Below are positions 15,440-25,621 of a DNA stretch of 64,000 bases, piece after piece (positions within the stretch are counted from its first letter, which is position 1; every line of letters begins with the position of its first letter). Under the pieces are notes generated by a model. That model ran no database searches and was not told the DNA's origin. It saw nothing but the letters and a program-made list of their open reading frames with translations. The stretch comes from an uncultured delta proteobacterium (GTDB lineage Bacteria > Myxococcota > Myxococcia > Myxococcales > 40CM-4-68-19), in the NCBI GenBank assembly GCA_903911145.1, contig CAIWCD010000018.1, positions 1 through 64,000 of the forward strand, written 5' to 3'. Both the position numbers and the translations under genes were made by a program.

Positions 15440-15527
15440 GGAGAGCTGGCCGAGCGGCTGAAGGCACCTGATTCGAAATCAGGAGTACCGAAAGGTATCG
15501 TGGGTTCGAATCCCACGCTCTCCTCCA
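15440..15527 (+). tRNA. tRNA-Ser(CGA)
   Basis: The acceptor GGAGAGC pairs with GCTCTCC, with encoded CCA. The anticodon arm CCTGA-TTCGAAA-TCAGG gives CGA (reads UCG). The variable and T arms match tRNA-Ser(GGA) 92 bp upstream, so the pair probably arose by duplication. The base before CCA is T, where Ser tRNAs usually have G. Confidence 0.95.
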
Positions 15528-15793
15528 ATCCTCATCATTCAGATTTTCCGCAGGCGCGAATCACGCGCACCGGCAGGGCTTCGCCGCAAGCTCTCGCGCG
15601 TCATCGCGCGTCACCCATTTTCGGGAGCGACGTTGGTCACAGGGGTTTCTCCCATCCGAAGCCAGAAACCTCCCCACTGGACCTGGCTCCTCATCTGGGC
15701 GAAGGTCACGCGCTTGATTTAGCTTTGGCGATAGTTCGGTACTGCGAAGGCACCACTGTTGTCTGCGTGCGTTCGCAAAACAGGGAGCAACCG
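15528..15793 (+). other. Gene-free leader before the giant operon
   Basis: There are 266 bp between tRNA-Ser(CGA) and the ATG at 15794. I see no clear promoter or terminator; only the Shine-Dalgarno site AGGGAG at the 3' end, six bases before the ATG, is convincing. Confidence 0.4.
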
Positions 15794-18700
15794 ATGGCTC
15801 GATGCATGGAAGTGATCAGTGCTGGATATGGGCAGCGCGCGCTGGCTGACGGATGCCGCGGGCCCTCTACGCCAGCGCCACGGAGCACCGGGATTCGCGC
15901 CATCGCCCGCCGGATGGGTCTCCTCGCCGCTGCACTCTGCTTTATCGGCTGGAGTGCTGCCCGCGCGGACCAGAGCGCCAACGGCCGCGTCTTCGAGTTT
16001 GACTGGACCAACCTTGAAGTTGGCTCAGGCGGAAATCCGCGCCCGCTGACGAGTAATAACAACGGCCAGATGGTGCTGATCTATCCCTCCGCGCCTGCCT
16101 GGGTGACGATTCCATTCAACGGCGTCACGAATGGGGATGTTGCATCCTTCAGCTATCAATATGTCCCTGCGCCCGCGGACGGTGGTTCCTATCAGTACAC
16201 GGGTGATATGTTCATCTATTACCAGGAGGATCCGAATCACGGAAATACTCCGACCCGCCTGCTGAACGACCAGTCTCTTCCTTCGTTCGCGTCACCCACC
16301 GGCGCGAACTATACCGATCCGACTGACCTGACGCATCTTTGCAGTCTCCGGATTCTGGTGGACCAGAATTGCAACGTTCCTGCCGCGCTCTATCTCAACG
16401 CCCAGTCGCCGATCTCAAACTACTACAGTTGGTGCGTTGGTTGGAATCAGGACGGCAACTGTATCTACTATAATAGTTCATTTGGTTCGACCCACCAGGA
16501 CACGAGCATCAACGATGTGAGCAACCCGGCCGTTCTCGAGAGCGCGCTTGGTTATGTGGTCGCTCCGGTCAGCGGCGGAATGCCCGTATGTACACTTAAC
16601 CAGAATCACAATGGTTGGACCAACGCCGGGTCATGCGAAGAGTATGTCGCGGGCGAGTTTCTCGTGCAGCCGAATACCCATAACAGCATGGGCGTTCCGG
16701 ATGCCGGTGTCAGCTTCAGCGTCGGCCTCCATTTCGCGACCGGAGAGAATCCATTCTATTACAGCGGGACCGCTGACCTGACTACGGTCGGAAACGAGTG
16801 CTCCTCTACGGTCGTCGTCTCGATGCCCCTCGATGGCGGCGCCTGCACCATGCCGGTCTATACTCCGCCGCCATTGAACGATCAGGAGACGATTCCTCTC
16901 ACGATTACCCTGACCGAACCGACCAGCGGCTGCTCCACCAGCGTCTTCACGCTCCCTGATGGTGGTTCCACCTTCGACGGCGGTTGCCCTGTCATCACCA
17001 ACATCGAGACGTTCATCTCGCTCGGCGACCACGTGCTCCCGCAGAACAGCGGCTCGCAGCAGTGGGGGCAGTATAGAGGAGGATATGCCTGGACGAATAA
17101 TTACAATACCTACCAGCAGGTCGCGCCGGTGATTACCTCCACGCCCACGGCGACGACCGAGAAGATTGATATGTTGGCCTGGGCAGGCACCGGCTATCTC
17201 TATTCGTGCAATTGGAATGGCTGCTGGGCCTCCAATGAGCCGGCTGTCTCGCTTGCATTTCCGGACGGCCGAACAGAGATGATTCAACTTCCGCGCACGG
17301 TATCGGATGGCGGGCCCAACAGCGATCAGAACGTCTGGACGCCTGCCTACCGTGCCGTGGATGGCACGAGCACCGGCGGGCCCGGTTCCGGATTCTTCCC
17401 CAACGGCTCGTACGCCATTACCGACGGTGGAAGCATCTCCGGAGGCAACTATGCGACGTACAAGGGCCAGACTGGCGTCATCAGCGGCCAGATGGACTTC
17501 CAGGGCTGTCTTGCTCCGGGCAATACGCAGAACGGATACTACGTAATCACGTCGTCAATGAGGTCCGCTGGCTCCTTCTCCTTTCCGACCTACTATAGCC
17601 AGCGCTGGATCTATGACACCGACGGGAATGTATATGCTCCGAACGCAGGAGCGGGCTTGTATGTGCCATTCTCCTCCAGCCAGAACGGCGCGTTTGAAGG
17701 AGTCGGTCTCGTCGGATCATACGATAGCCAGGCCGTCGCCTATACAATCACCAAGGGGACCAACCAGGTCGACGGCGGCTTTGTCAGCCAGACGATTGCC
17801 TACGACCTGCCGAACGCTGTCGAGCTGCAGTCGAATTCACCAGCCGACGCGGGCGTGCCGTTAATCGGCTTCGGCAAGCTCAATATTCGCATTGCGGTGA
17901 GAAACGCTTCCGATGTGCCGTTGGAGATCAACAACGCGCAGATCTATAACCAGGGGACGTATCTTCTCGCCGATGGAGGCTACGGCGGCAGCTATCACGG
18001 TTATTCCTATGGAACCGCTGAATTCAGCGATACCAACTATGTGCTGCACGTGCTCGCTCCTGTCGGCACCTATTCGGGAAGCAGCCTCCAGGTCAATATC
18101 CAGGGGTCCACTGGCCAACCGTTCTCGAACTTCAACCCCATTGGCCCGGTCACGATTCTTCCCATCGCCGGGAATGCCTGCGTCTCAAGCTGCGTCGATG
18201 TCAGCAACCCGTCGCAGAGCTGGTTCGACGATGAGCTCGCGCCGGTTCTCTACGTCGATGGCGGCTCGCTCCCCCCCTCGGGCGCGGGCGGCTACTCGGT
18301 CCACGCCGGGAGCAACATCAACATCACGGGAGGCGTGCAATCCTCGTCGCCTGTCGACGTCGTTTCCATTCTCGCGAAGTTCGGTGCGACCACGGAGACG
18401 TTCTCGGTCAGCCCAGCGGTCGACGCCGGTGTCTCCCTCGACGGCGGCATCGAGAAGCTGACGAAGTTCTCGATTCCCGTGCAGGTCGCCTGCGGTGATC
18501 ACAACGTCAACCTTGACCTGACTGTTTCCAACAAGTGCGGAGAGAGCACGAGCCTCGACGCCGGCACGTTCCGCATCATTGGAACGGACAATCCGCCGAC
18601 CTCGATTGATCAGACGACGACGTTCGTCGCTGATCAGGCAAACAGCTACACCGTCACTGCGTCCGACCCTGACCATGATGCGCTGACGTTCGTGCTCGTC

Positions 18701-21700
18701 GCCGCCGACGGAGGACCAACGACTGGTCCGCTCAACGCCGACGGCAGCAGCCACGCCACGCTCGATCCCTCGAGCGGCCTCTTCTCCTGGAATCCTCCGG
18801 CCGATCCCATCGTCAACGGCCACACCACGAACTGCACGCAGCCCGATGGCACCTCAAACGTCATCGGCGTGCCGCACCACCTCTTGTTTACGGCGACCGA
18901 CTTCTGCAGTGAGTCCGTCCAGAAGACGCTCACCGTTCTGGTGGACGGAGACAGCGCTCCCTACCTCGCGCCGATCCCGAGCCAGACCGTCGCGGAGGGC
19001 GCCGCGGCCAGCGTCGATCTTGCGGGAATCGACTACGACACCGCGACCGGCGACAGCATCACCTACAGCTGCACGGGGCTGCCGGCCTGGGCCACGCTCG
19101 ACAACAAGGGCCGGGTCACGATGATGCCCGGCATGACGGTCACCGGAACTTCCGACTCGCAGGAGTTCGTCGCCTTCTGCCAGGCAACAGACTCGTTCGG
19201 TGCTCTCAACTGCGCAGGTCCGCAGGAGCTCGACATCTTCGTCACCAAGACCGGAGTAGCGCCGGTCATCGCCCACCTGGGCGACCTGACAATTCCGGAA
19301 AACCAGCAGGTCGGTTTCACACCCGTGATCACGGATTCGAACGGCGACCCCACCATCCTGACGATGGAGATGACCGATGGGGACGGCACGCATTACACGA
19401 CGACCCATTTCGGTGCGACGCTCTCCGATGGTTCGTTCAGCTGGGTCCCGACCTACCTGCAGGCTGGGGTCTATACGGTGCTCGTGACCGCGACGAAGAA
19501 CGTCACGGATTGCACCGGCGCTTCGGCGGGGCCTGCGTGGTGCGCGACGACGGTGCCGGTCAAGATCACGGTAACGAACGTCAACCGCGCGCCCAAGCTG
19601 GATGCGGTCGCGAATCAATCGACGGTTGAACTCTCCTTGCTCTCGTTCAACCTCGTCGGCCACGATCTCGACATTCCCGTCACGGGCATCAACGCGAGCG
19701 GGCAGTCCTACAGCGACCACCTGGCCTACTCGCCGGTCAGCTACGTCGAGACGCAGGGCAGTTCTGTTCACGCGCCCGTTGTCGGTCTTCCCACCGGGAT
19801 GACGATGACCCAGTCGGCGGCGAATCCCTCCGTCGCCACCTTCAGGTGGACCCCCGCTCTCGGCCAGTGGGGCGATTACGTCCTCACCCTCAAGGTCACC
19901 GACGACCCGGGATTGACGGCCACTGGCGTGGTCAAAATCCACGTCGCCTACTTCAACGAGCCTCCGGTGATCGTCGCCGATCCCCAGGAGCAGGGATTCG
20001 AGGGAAGCTGGATTCACTTCGTGACTGCGGTAACCGACCCGCGCTCGCGCCCTGATGTCTGCACGATGACGGGTCTGCCGAGCGGTTCGGCCTACGACAC
20101 CACGACGAACCAGTTCACCTGGTTGCCGGCGTCGGGGACGAGCCAGAACTCGCCCTACACGGTGACAACACAGTGCTGCAGCGAGGCGCCAGCCGGTGCA
20201 GACGAGTTCAACAAGCCGCTTCCTGCTGCGGACTGCACCACCACGAAGACGCAGATCGACGTGCTGCCCGTCGCGCACGCGCCGGTGCTCGATCCCATCC
20301 CGCTCCAGATCGTCCATGAGGCGAGCCTGCTGACATTCACTGTGACGGCGACCGATCCGGACGGCACTTCCGGACTGACTTTCTCGGCGGCGTCGCTCCC
20401 CGCCGGGGCTATCTTCAACGCCGCGACGCAGGTCTTCAGCTGGACCCCGACCTATACGCAGGCGGGCCAATATGAAGTGACGTTCACGGTCTCAGATGGA
20501 ACGCTGAGCGACAGCAAGCCGGGACGCATCCAGGTGCTCAACACCGATCGCCCTCCGGTCATCGCGACGATTCCGACCGTGGTGGCGACGGTGGATCTGC
20601 CGGTCAGCTTCACCGCGCACGTGACCGATCCCGACAACGACTGGACGACCTGCTCTTTGAGTGGCGCGCCCACCGGCGTCTCGTTCACGCCGGCAAACAA
20701 CCAGGGCAACTGGACGCCGGGCGCGAATGAAGTCGGCACATATCAAGCGACGCTCACCTGCTGCGACCAGCCGGGCTTCCCCGAATCGGCGCCGATGTGC
20801 ACGACCGCCCCGGTCAATTTCGTCGTCAGTCCGGCGGCACCTCCCGGCTCGCTCATCATTGCGCCGGAAGGTCCCTTCACGGTCTATGAAGGCGATGCGG
20901 TCAACTTCCCTGTGCAGGCGACCGAACTCGATGGCGGTGCAGCCGCGCCGCTGACCTGCTCGATCACGCCGCTGCCGACGGGCGCAGTGTTCAACGCGAT
21001 CGCGATGCAATTCTCCTGGACGACGACGTTCGGCCAGGCGGGCAACTACGCAGTCGTGGCGACCTGCAGCGACGGAAAGAATACGGGCAGCATCACGGTG
21101 AAGATCACTGTGCTCAAACAGATCGTCGATCGCGTCGGTGGTGGCATCGCAACGGCGGGCTGCTCGCAGGCCGCGCCCACTTCGCGCAACCTTGCGTTCC
21201 TTCCCTTGCTCGCGATGCTGCTGCTCTGGCCGCGCCGCAAGCGAGCCGCGAACATCGTGCGCAGGTCGTCGATGGTCTCGCTGGCAGCCGCCGGTAGCGC
21301 GCTGCTGATTGCAGGCTGCTCGTCGAGCACCAAGACCGGCTCGCTCTCAGGTGTCGTTGCCCTCGTGGGCGGCGGCGATCAATCGCAGACGCTGGTCAGC
21401 GCAGTCGGCGCTGCTGCGGCCGAGACGCGGACGGATACGAATGGCAAGTACGCGCTCAGCGGGCTGGTCGAGGGAAGCTACGCGTTGGTCGTTGCCGCGC
21501 CGAACACGCTCGAGGGCTCGCTGACGATCTCGGCACAGGTGCGCGCGGGCGCGACCACTGCCGTTCCGCTGCAGACCCTCACGCCGGTTGGCGTCATCGC
21601 GGGCCAGGTGTCGCTCGGTGCCTTGACGGGGAACGCGGGCGTTGTCGTGTCGGTGCCTGGAACTTCGTCGTTGGCGGTGACCGATGATGCCGGCAACTAC

Positions 21701-24700
21701 CAGCTCAACCTTGTGCCGGCCGGCAGTCAGACGGTGGTCGCGGCCCGCGCTGGACGTGGCTCGGCCACTGCGACGGTCGCGGTCGTGCGCGGCCAGGTGG
21801 TGCAGGCCCCGCTCCTCAACCTGGTCGGGTCGGCGGGCGGCGGAACCGCCAGCATCAAGGGCAAGGTCATCCTCGATGGCCAGGCGGCTCCGCAGGGAGT
21901 TCCCGTCGGTCTCTCCGGAAACTCGCCGAGCGGCACCACGACCGATGCCACTGGAGCCTTCAGCTTCACCAATCTCGCCTCGGGCCAGTACACGGTTGTC
22001 GTGGCGATTCCGTCCGCTGCGCCGGCCGTCCAGAGCGCCACGGTGCAGCTCGCCGCGGGCGCGACGTCGACTCTTCCAGATATGCACTTCACGCCGCTTG
22101 GTACGATCAACGGCAGCGCGATTCTGCTCGGTGCCGCCGCAAGCAACGGCATCGCGATCTCCTCGCCCGGTGCGGTTGGAATCGCGCTCACGGACGTGGC
22201 AGGCAACTACTCGCTGCAGGGCGTTCCCGCGGGTGCGCGCCAGGTAACCGCGACCTATCCGGGCCGCGCAATCGGCACCGCGAGCGTCGTGGTTCCGTGG
22301 GACGGTTCGGTGACGGCGGCGCAGATGTCACTCTCCCCGCAGGCGGCGGGCGGACAGATCAACGGCACGGTGTCGATCTCCACCGCGGCCGACGCTGGTG
22401 GCGTGAAGCTGTCACTTGCTGGAACTGTGGGCGGTGCCCAGGTCAGTGCAGCCAATGGCTCATTCACGTTTGCCCAACTCCCCGACGGCCTCTATGCAGT
22501 CACCGCAGTGGCCAGCAACACCGTCGAGGCGCAGCAGACTCTCTCCGTGGGCATCCAGGACGGCGGCGTTTCCACGCTGCCGATCTCCTTCACTGGCGCG
22601 GGAGCGATCGCCGGTCTGGTCACGCTCAACGGGCAGCCCGCAGCGGGCGCATCCGTCTACGTCTCGGGCGGGTCGGGGTCGGCAGTCACCGACTCCTCGG
22701 GGCACTATCAAATCTCATCGTTGCCCGCGGGACAGGGCTACAGCCTGACGGCCGCGACTGCCGGCTATCTCTCTGCTGCGGTGTCCGTCGGAACTGTTGG
22801 ATATGCCCAGACGCTGCAGGCGGCGACGCTTGTGCTGCGTCCTGAAGGTGCAAGCGCGACGGTCTCTGGTGCTGCGACCGTGGTTGGGTTTGGCGCAAAG
22901 CCCGGGATCAACGCGACGGTCGACGGGCCGGTCGTTGCTTCCGTCGGCACCGACAGCGACGGCGGCTTCTCCCTCGCCGTGACCCCCGGCGTCTACGAGT
23001 TGACGCTGGCGCTCCCGTTCGACGGGGGCAGCGGCTACGAGGCGAAGATCCCCAACGTGGTCGCACTCGCGGGAACCAACGGAACCTTCTTCGACGACGG
23101 GTCTGCCTGGTCTCTTCCCAACCCGATCGAGCTCCAGTGGGGTCACCAGTTGACCGCCGGAGACAACATCCTTCCCTCAGACGCGGACCCGACGACACAC
23201 GATCTCGCTGCGCTTCTGGACTCAGACTGCACGGTCGCCACGAACGACATCTATGGAACGTGCACTGGAACTCCCGCTCTGATCTCGGGAGGCGTCGGGC
23301 AGCGTTTTGCGTTCAACGATGTGCCCACCGCGGGCCTCGGGATCGGACCGCGCCAAGGCGCCGGGCAGCAGCACTCGATCTGGTTCCTGACCGGAATCAG
23401 CCTCGACCAGTCCATCGCGGGTTCCGGATCTCAGACCGGTACGAACACAGCAACCATGATGATCGGAACGTCTGATGGCACTGCGACGAAGATCGCTGAC
23501 ATCGGCCTGTACGCGAACAGCGGCAGCTGCCTCAAGTGCGGAGTGATCAACAGCACTGCCTACGCACCGCAGGTAGAAGCCGCAGGGCAGGGGTTGGTGT
23601 TCACCTCCGTGGAGTCAGACGGAACGCACTTGATCTACGCCGACGTCTCCAGCGCGCAGCCGAGAGTGGCCAACCTCGGCCTCCTGCAGATGGACCGGGC
23701 TGCGGCCGGCTCGTCCGCGACGGCCACGTTCTATCTCGCTCCGAACGGTAAGGTTGTCTGGTTCCGCAGCGGCGCCAGCGGAGACCTCGTGGTCGGCCCG
23801 ACAGCGGCACGTTCAAGCTCGGCTCCGGTCACCGACGTTGAAACGCAGGTGACAGGTGGAATCGACGACAGCACGTTCTTCCAGTTCTCCGCGGATGCCA
23901 CCACGGTCGCCTTTGTAGACGCCAACGGTTGCTCCATTCCGTTGACCGATGGCCAGGGCAACGACGCAGGAACCACCCAGCCGAGTGGCTGCGCAGGACT
24001 CTGGACGGCTGCCGCCGATGGTACGCAGCTTCAGGAAGTCATTCCATATGTTCTCGGCGGCAAGTTGGGACTGTTCAGCCCTGCAGACAGCAGCGCCCAA
24101 CTGCTCGGTGCGCCGGCCTATGGAGTCGATGGTGCCACTACATTCCTGGAACTTGTGGTCGCTCCGTTTGTTGCCGGATCTCAGACCCAGAGGATCCTGT
24201 TCAGCTCTGAGCCCTTCGGGGGGCTGGTTGGTGGCGTCGGACTGTACGGTTCGAAGATCTACGCCGCGTTTCCAAACACGGATGGTGGATCATTTACTCT
24301 TGTTGGTGGCCAGCCAACTCTGACCAGTTCACTGTCTGAGATCTCAGACTCGGCAATCGACTGGCTCGTCTCTGATGATGGCGACACAGTCTTCTATCGA
24401 TATGCGGCGGGAACGGATGGGGGCGCGGCTGGAGGAGGGACGCCGCTCGGTGCCCGCTTCGAGGGATCTGCTGCGGTTGCAACCGTGGCCTCTGACGGCG
24501 GAATCCACCAGACGCAGATCGTGTCGGACGGCACCGCCCTCAGGGTCGCGGCGATCGCGGTCAATGGCGCCTCGATCTACGCGGACTATTCGCAGCAGCG
24601 GAAGAACACGGGGAAGGCCCTCCCGCACGGAAGCCTGTTCCAGACACCCAGTGCATGGAATACCAAAGCCGCCGCGGTTGCATACTCAAGCCTGGACGCA

Positions 24701-25621
24701 GCCGGCTTCCACCTGCGCGTCTCGACGCTGGATGGAACGTCTCAGACTGAGGTCGCCTCTCTGGGCACGGATGGAGGGCTCGAGCAGCTCAAGCAGTTGG
24801 AGGAGGTCATCGCGGGAGGGCGCGGGTTCGCGCTCATGTCTCCTGACTCCAACGAGGTTGTCTGGTCGACGACTGGTGTCGATCTCAACCTTGGACTCGC
24901 GGCTCCATCGGCTCCCTATGGTCTGCTCGCGGACCCTTCGGCCCAGATGATTCCTGTTACTGCCCAGAAGATCACGACTGACGCTCTTGGTTTTCTGGTC
25001 GATGGTCGACTCGTGGGAGAGAGCAGCGTTCCAAACCCGGATGGTGGCGGGACCGAGTTTGTCATCGGCGTTGCCACCACTGGAAGTTCTGGAGTGGACG
25101 CGGGCACGATCCGCACAGGGAACACGCTCATCTCCTTCGCGCCGCTGGGCGATGGCGTCTTCTATGACGGTCTCGACACCAACACGGGTCTCCTCGGCGC
25201 ATACCGGTTTGTCTCGGGCGCGACCCAGGACGAACTGATCGCCCTCGGTGTGACGGGCGCCGCAGTCTCTCCGGATGGAGAGAGAATTCTGGTTGCAGGG
25301 ACCGCAGCCGGTCCCTCTCTCCCGGACACTGTTTCCTCAGGTGCGAATCTACTCATCGAGGCGGCGGCCAGCGGCCCCCCAGCACGCATTCTGATGGACT
25401 TCCTCGTCTCTCAGATCTCAGCCCAGTCTCAGGCCAGGCAAAGCATCGCTGCTCAGGGAGCGACCGCCGCAGCACCTGCACAATCCAGCAACGTGGTCGG
25501 CTACTACAGTCAACTCAACGGCGCGATCTGGGCCGGGAAGTCGACCTATTACGGCCTGCGCGCAGGCAACCGGGCTCCACTCAACTTCCAGGACGGTCTC
25601 TACACAGGAGTTGTTCCATGA
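15794..25621 (+). CDS. Giant exported Ig-repeat protein fused in frame to a lipoprotein
   Basis: A 3,275-residue frame with a good ribosome-binding site (AGGGAG) at 15794; an earlier start would run through tRNA-Ser(CGA). A signal-type hydrophobic stretch lies at about 41-58. Residues about 925-1770 contain eight cadherin/He_PIG-like Ig repeats (APVLDPIPLQIV..., FSWTPTYTQAGQYEVTFTVSDG-type). A MYXO-CTERM-like segment follows at about 1780-1820, then at M1827 a second lipoprotein signal with the acylated Cys at 1842. The remaining 1,449 residues (from 21272) match the length and layout of the next two genes: carboxypeptidase-regulatory-like Ig repeats, then beta-propeller-like sequence. It may be two genes whose stop was lost, or a true fusion. 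Function unknown; outer-surface role inferred. Confidence 0.8.
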   Translation: MARCMEVISAGYGQRALADGCRGPSTPAPRSTGIRAIARRMGLLAAALCFIGWSAARADQSANGRVFEFDWTNLEVGSGGNPRPLTSNNNGQMVLIYPSAPAWVTIPFNGVTNGDVASFSYQYVPAPADGGSYQYTGDMFIYYQEDPNHGNTPTRLLNDQSLPSFASPTGANYTDPTDLTHLCSLRILVDQNCNVPAALYLNAQSPISNYYSWCVGWNQDGNCIYYNSSFGSTHQDTSINDVSNPAVLESALGYVVAPVSGGMPVCTLNQNHNGWTNAGSCEEYVAGEFLVQPNTHNSMGVPDAGVSFSVGLHFATGENPFYYSGTADLTTVGNECSSTVVVSMPLDGGACTMPVYTPPPLNDQETIPLTITLTEPTSGCSTSVFTLPDGGSTFDGGCPVITNIETFISLGDHVLPQNSGSQQWGQYRGGYAWTNNYNTYQQVAPVITSTPTATTEKIDMLAWAGTGYLYSCNWNGCWASNEPAVSLAFPDGRTEMIQLPRTVSDGGPNSDQNVWTPAYRAVDGTSTGGPGSGFFPNGSYAITDGGSISGGNYATYKGQTGVISGQMDFQGCLAPGNTQNGYYVITSSMRSAGSFSFPTYYSQRWIYDTDGNVYAPNAGAGLYVPFSSSQNGAFEGVGLVGSYDSQAVAYTITKGTNQVDGGFVSQTIAYDLPNAVELQSNSPADAGVPLIGFGKLNIRIAVRNASDVPLEINNAQIYNQGTYLLADGGYGGSYHGYSYGTAEFSDTNYVLHVLAPVGTYSGSSLQVNIQGSTGQPFSNFNPIGPVTILPIAGNACVSSCVDVSNPSQSWFDDELAPVLYVDGGSLPPSGAGGYSVHAGSNINITGGVQSSSPVDVVSILAKFGATTETFSVSPAVDAGVSLDGGIEKLTKFSIPVQVACGDHNVNLDLTVSNKCGESTSLDAGTFRIIGTDNPPTSIDQTTTFVADQANSYTVTASDPDHDALTFVLVAADGGPTTGPLNADGSSHATLDPSSGLFSWNPPADPIVNGHTTNCTQPDGTSNVIGVPHHLLFTATDFCSESVQKTLTVLVDGDSAPYLAPIPSQTVAEGAAASVDLAGIDYDTATGDSITYSCTGLPAWATLDNKGRVTMMPGMTVTGTSDSQEFVAFCQATDSFGALNCAGPQELDIFVTKTGVAPVIAHLGDLTIPENQQVGFTPVITDSNGDPTILTMEMTDGDGTHYTTTHFGATLSDGSFSWVPTYLQAGVYTVLVTATKNVTDCTGASAGPAWCATTVPVKITVTNVNRAPKLDAVANQSTVELSLLSFNLVGHDLDIPVTGINASGQSYSDHLAYSPVSYVETQGSSVHAPVVGLPTGMTMTQSAANPSVATFRWTPALGQWGDYVLTLKVTDDPGLTATGVVKIHVAYFNEPPVIVADPQEQGFEGSWIHFVTAVTDPRSRPDVCTMTGLPSGSAYDTTTNQFTWLPASGTSQNSPYTVTTQCCSEAPAGADEFNKPLPAADCTTTKTQIDVLPVAHAPVLDPIPLQIVHEASLLTFTVTATDPDGTSGLTFSAASLPAGAIFNAATQVFSWTPTYTQAGQYEVTFTVSDGTLSDSKPGRIQVLNTDRPPVIATIPTVVATVDLPVSFTAHVTDPDNDWTTCSLSGAPTGVSFTPANNQGNWTPGANEVGTYQATLTCCDQPGFPESAPMCTTAPVNFVVSPAAPPGSLIIAPEGPFTVYEGDAVNFPVQATELDGGAAAPLTCSITPLPTGAVFNAIAMQFSWTTTFGQAGNYAVVATCSDGKNTGSITVKITVLKQIVDRVGGGIATAGCSQAAPTSRNLAFLPLLAMLLLWPRRKRAANIVRRSSMVSLAAAGSALLIAGCSSSTKTGSLSGVVALVGGGDQSQTLVSAVGAAAAETRTDTNGKYALSGLVEGSYALVVAAPNTLEGSLTISAQVRAGATTAVPLQTLTPVGVIAGQVSLGALTGNAGVVVSVPGTSSLAVTDDAGNYQLNLVPAGSQTVVAARAGRGSATATVAVVRGQVVQAPLLNLVGSAGGGTASIKGKVILDGQAAPQGVPVGLSGNSPSGTTTDATGAFSFTNLASGQYTVVVAIPSAAPAVQSATVQLAAGATSTLPDMHFTPLGTINGSAILLGAAASNGIAISSPGAVGIALTDVAGNYSLQGVPAGARQVTATYPGRAIGTASVVVPWDGSVTAAQMSLSPQAAGGQINGTVSISTAADAGGVKLSLAGTVGGAQVSAANGSFTFAQLPDGLYAVTAVASNTVEAQQTLSVGIQDGGVSTLPISFTGAGAIAGLVTLNGQPAAGASVYVSGGSGSAVTDSSGHYQISSLPAGQGYSLTAATAGYLSAAVSVGTVGYAQTLQAATLVLRPEGASATVSGAATVVGFGAKPGINATVDGPVVASVGTDSDGGFSLAVTPGVYELTLALPFDGGSGYEAKIPNVVALAGTNGTFFDDGSAWSLPNPIELQWGHQLTAGDNILPSDADPTTHDLAALLDSDCTVATNDIYGTCTGTPALISGGVGQRFAFNDVPTAGLGIGPRQGAGQQHSIWFLTGISLDQSIAGSGSQTGTNTATMMIGTSDGTATKIADIGLYANSGSCLKCGVINSTAYAPQVEAAGQGLVFTSVESDGTHLIYADVSSAQPRVANLGLLQMDRAAAGSSATATFYLAPNGKVVWFRSGASGDLVVGPTAARSSSAPVTDVETQVTGGIDDSTFFQFSADATTVAFVDANGCSIPLTDGQGNDAGTTQPSGCAGLWTAAADGTQLQEVIPYVLGGKLGLFSPADSSAQLLGAPAYGVDGATTFLELVVAPFVAGSQTQRILFSSEPFGGLVGGVGLYGSKIYAAFPNTDGGSFTLVGGQPTLTSSLSEISDSAIDWLVSDDGDTVFYRYAAGTDGGAAGGGTPLGARFEGSAAVATVASDGGIHQTQIVSDGTALRVAAIAVNGASIYADYSQQRKNTGKALPHGSLFQTPSAWNTKAAAVAYSSLDAAGFHLRVSTLDGTSQTEVASLGTDGGLEQLKQLEEVIAGGRGFALMSPDSNEVVWSTTGVDLNLGLAAPSAPYGLLADPSAQMIPVTAQKITTDALGFLVDGRLVGESSVPNPDGGGTEFVIGVATTGSSGVDAGTIRTGNTLISFAPLGDGVFYDGLDTNTGLLGAYRFVSGATQDELIALGVTGAAVSPDGERILVAGTAAGPSLPDTVSSGANLLIEAAASGPPARILMDFLVSQISAQSQARQSIAAQGATAAAPAQSSNVVGYYSQLNGAIWAGKSTYYGLRAGNRAPLNFQDGLYTGVVP
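21130..21319 (+). other. Internal MYXO-CTERM segment followed by internal lipobox
   Basis: The coding sequence reads AGCSQ, then a hydrophobic stretch (LAFLPLLAMLLLW) and PRRKR: the Gly-Cys, transmembrane and Arg-rich layout of MYXO-CTERM sorting tails, which normally end a protein. Eight residues later comes ATG 21272 and MVSLAAAGSALLIAGCSSS, a textbook lipoprotein signal. A weak AGG lies about ten bases before this ATG. No in-frame stop separates them. Confidence 0.75.

Noticed and set aside
15389-15793. Extension of the giant frame upstream to 15389
   Set aside because: This part of the frame runs through tRNA-Ser(CGA) (15440-15527) and lacks a ribosome-binding site; AGGGAG before 15794 marks the real start.
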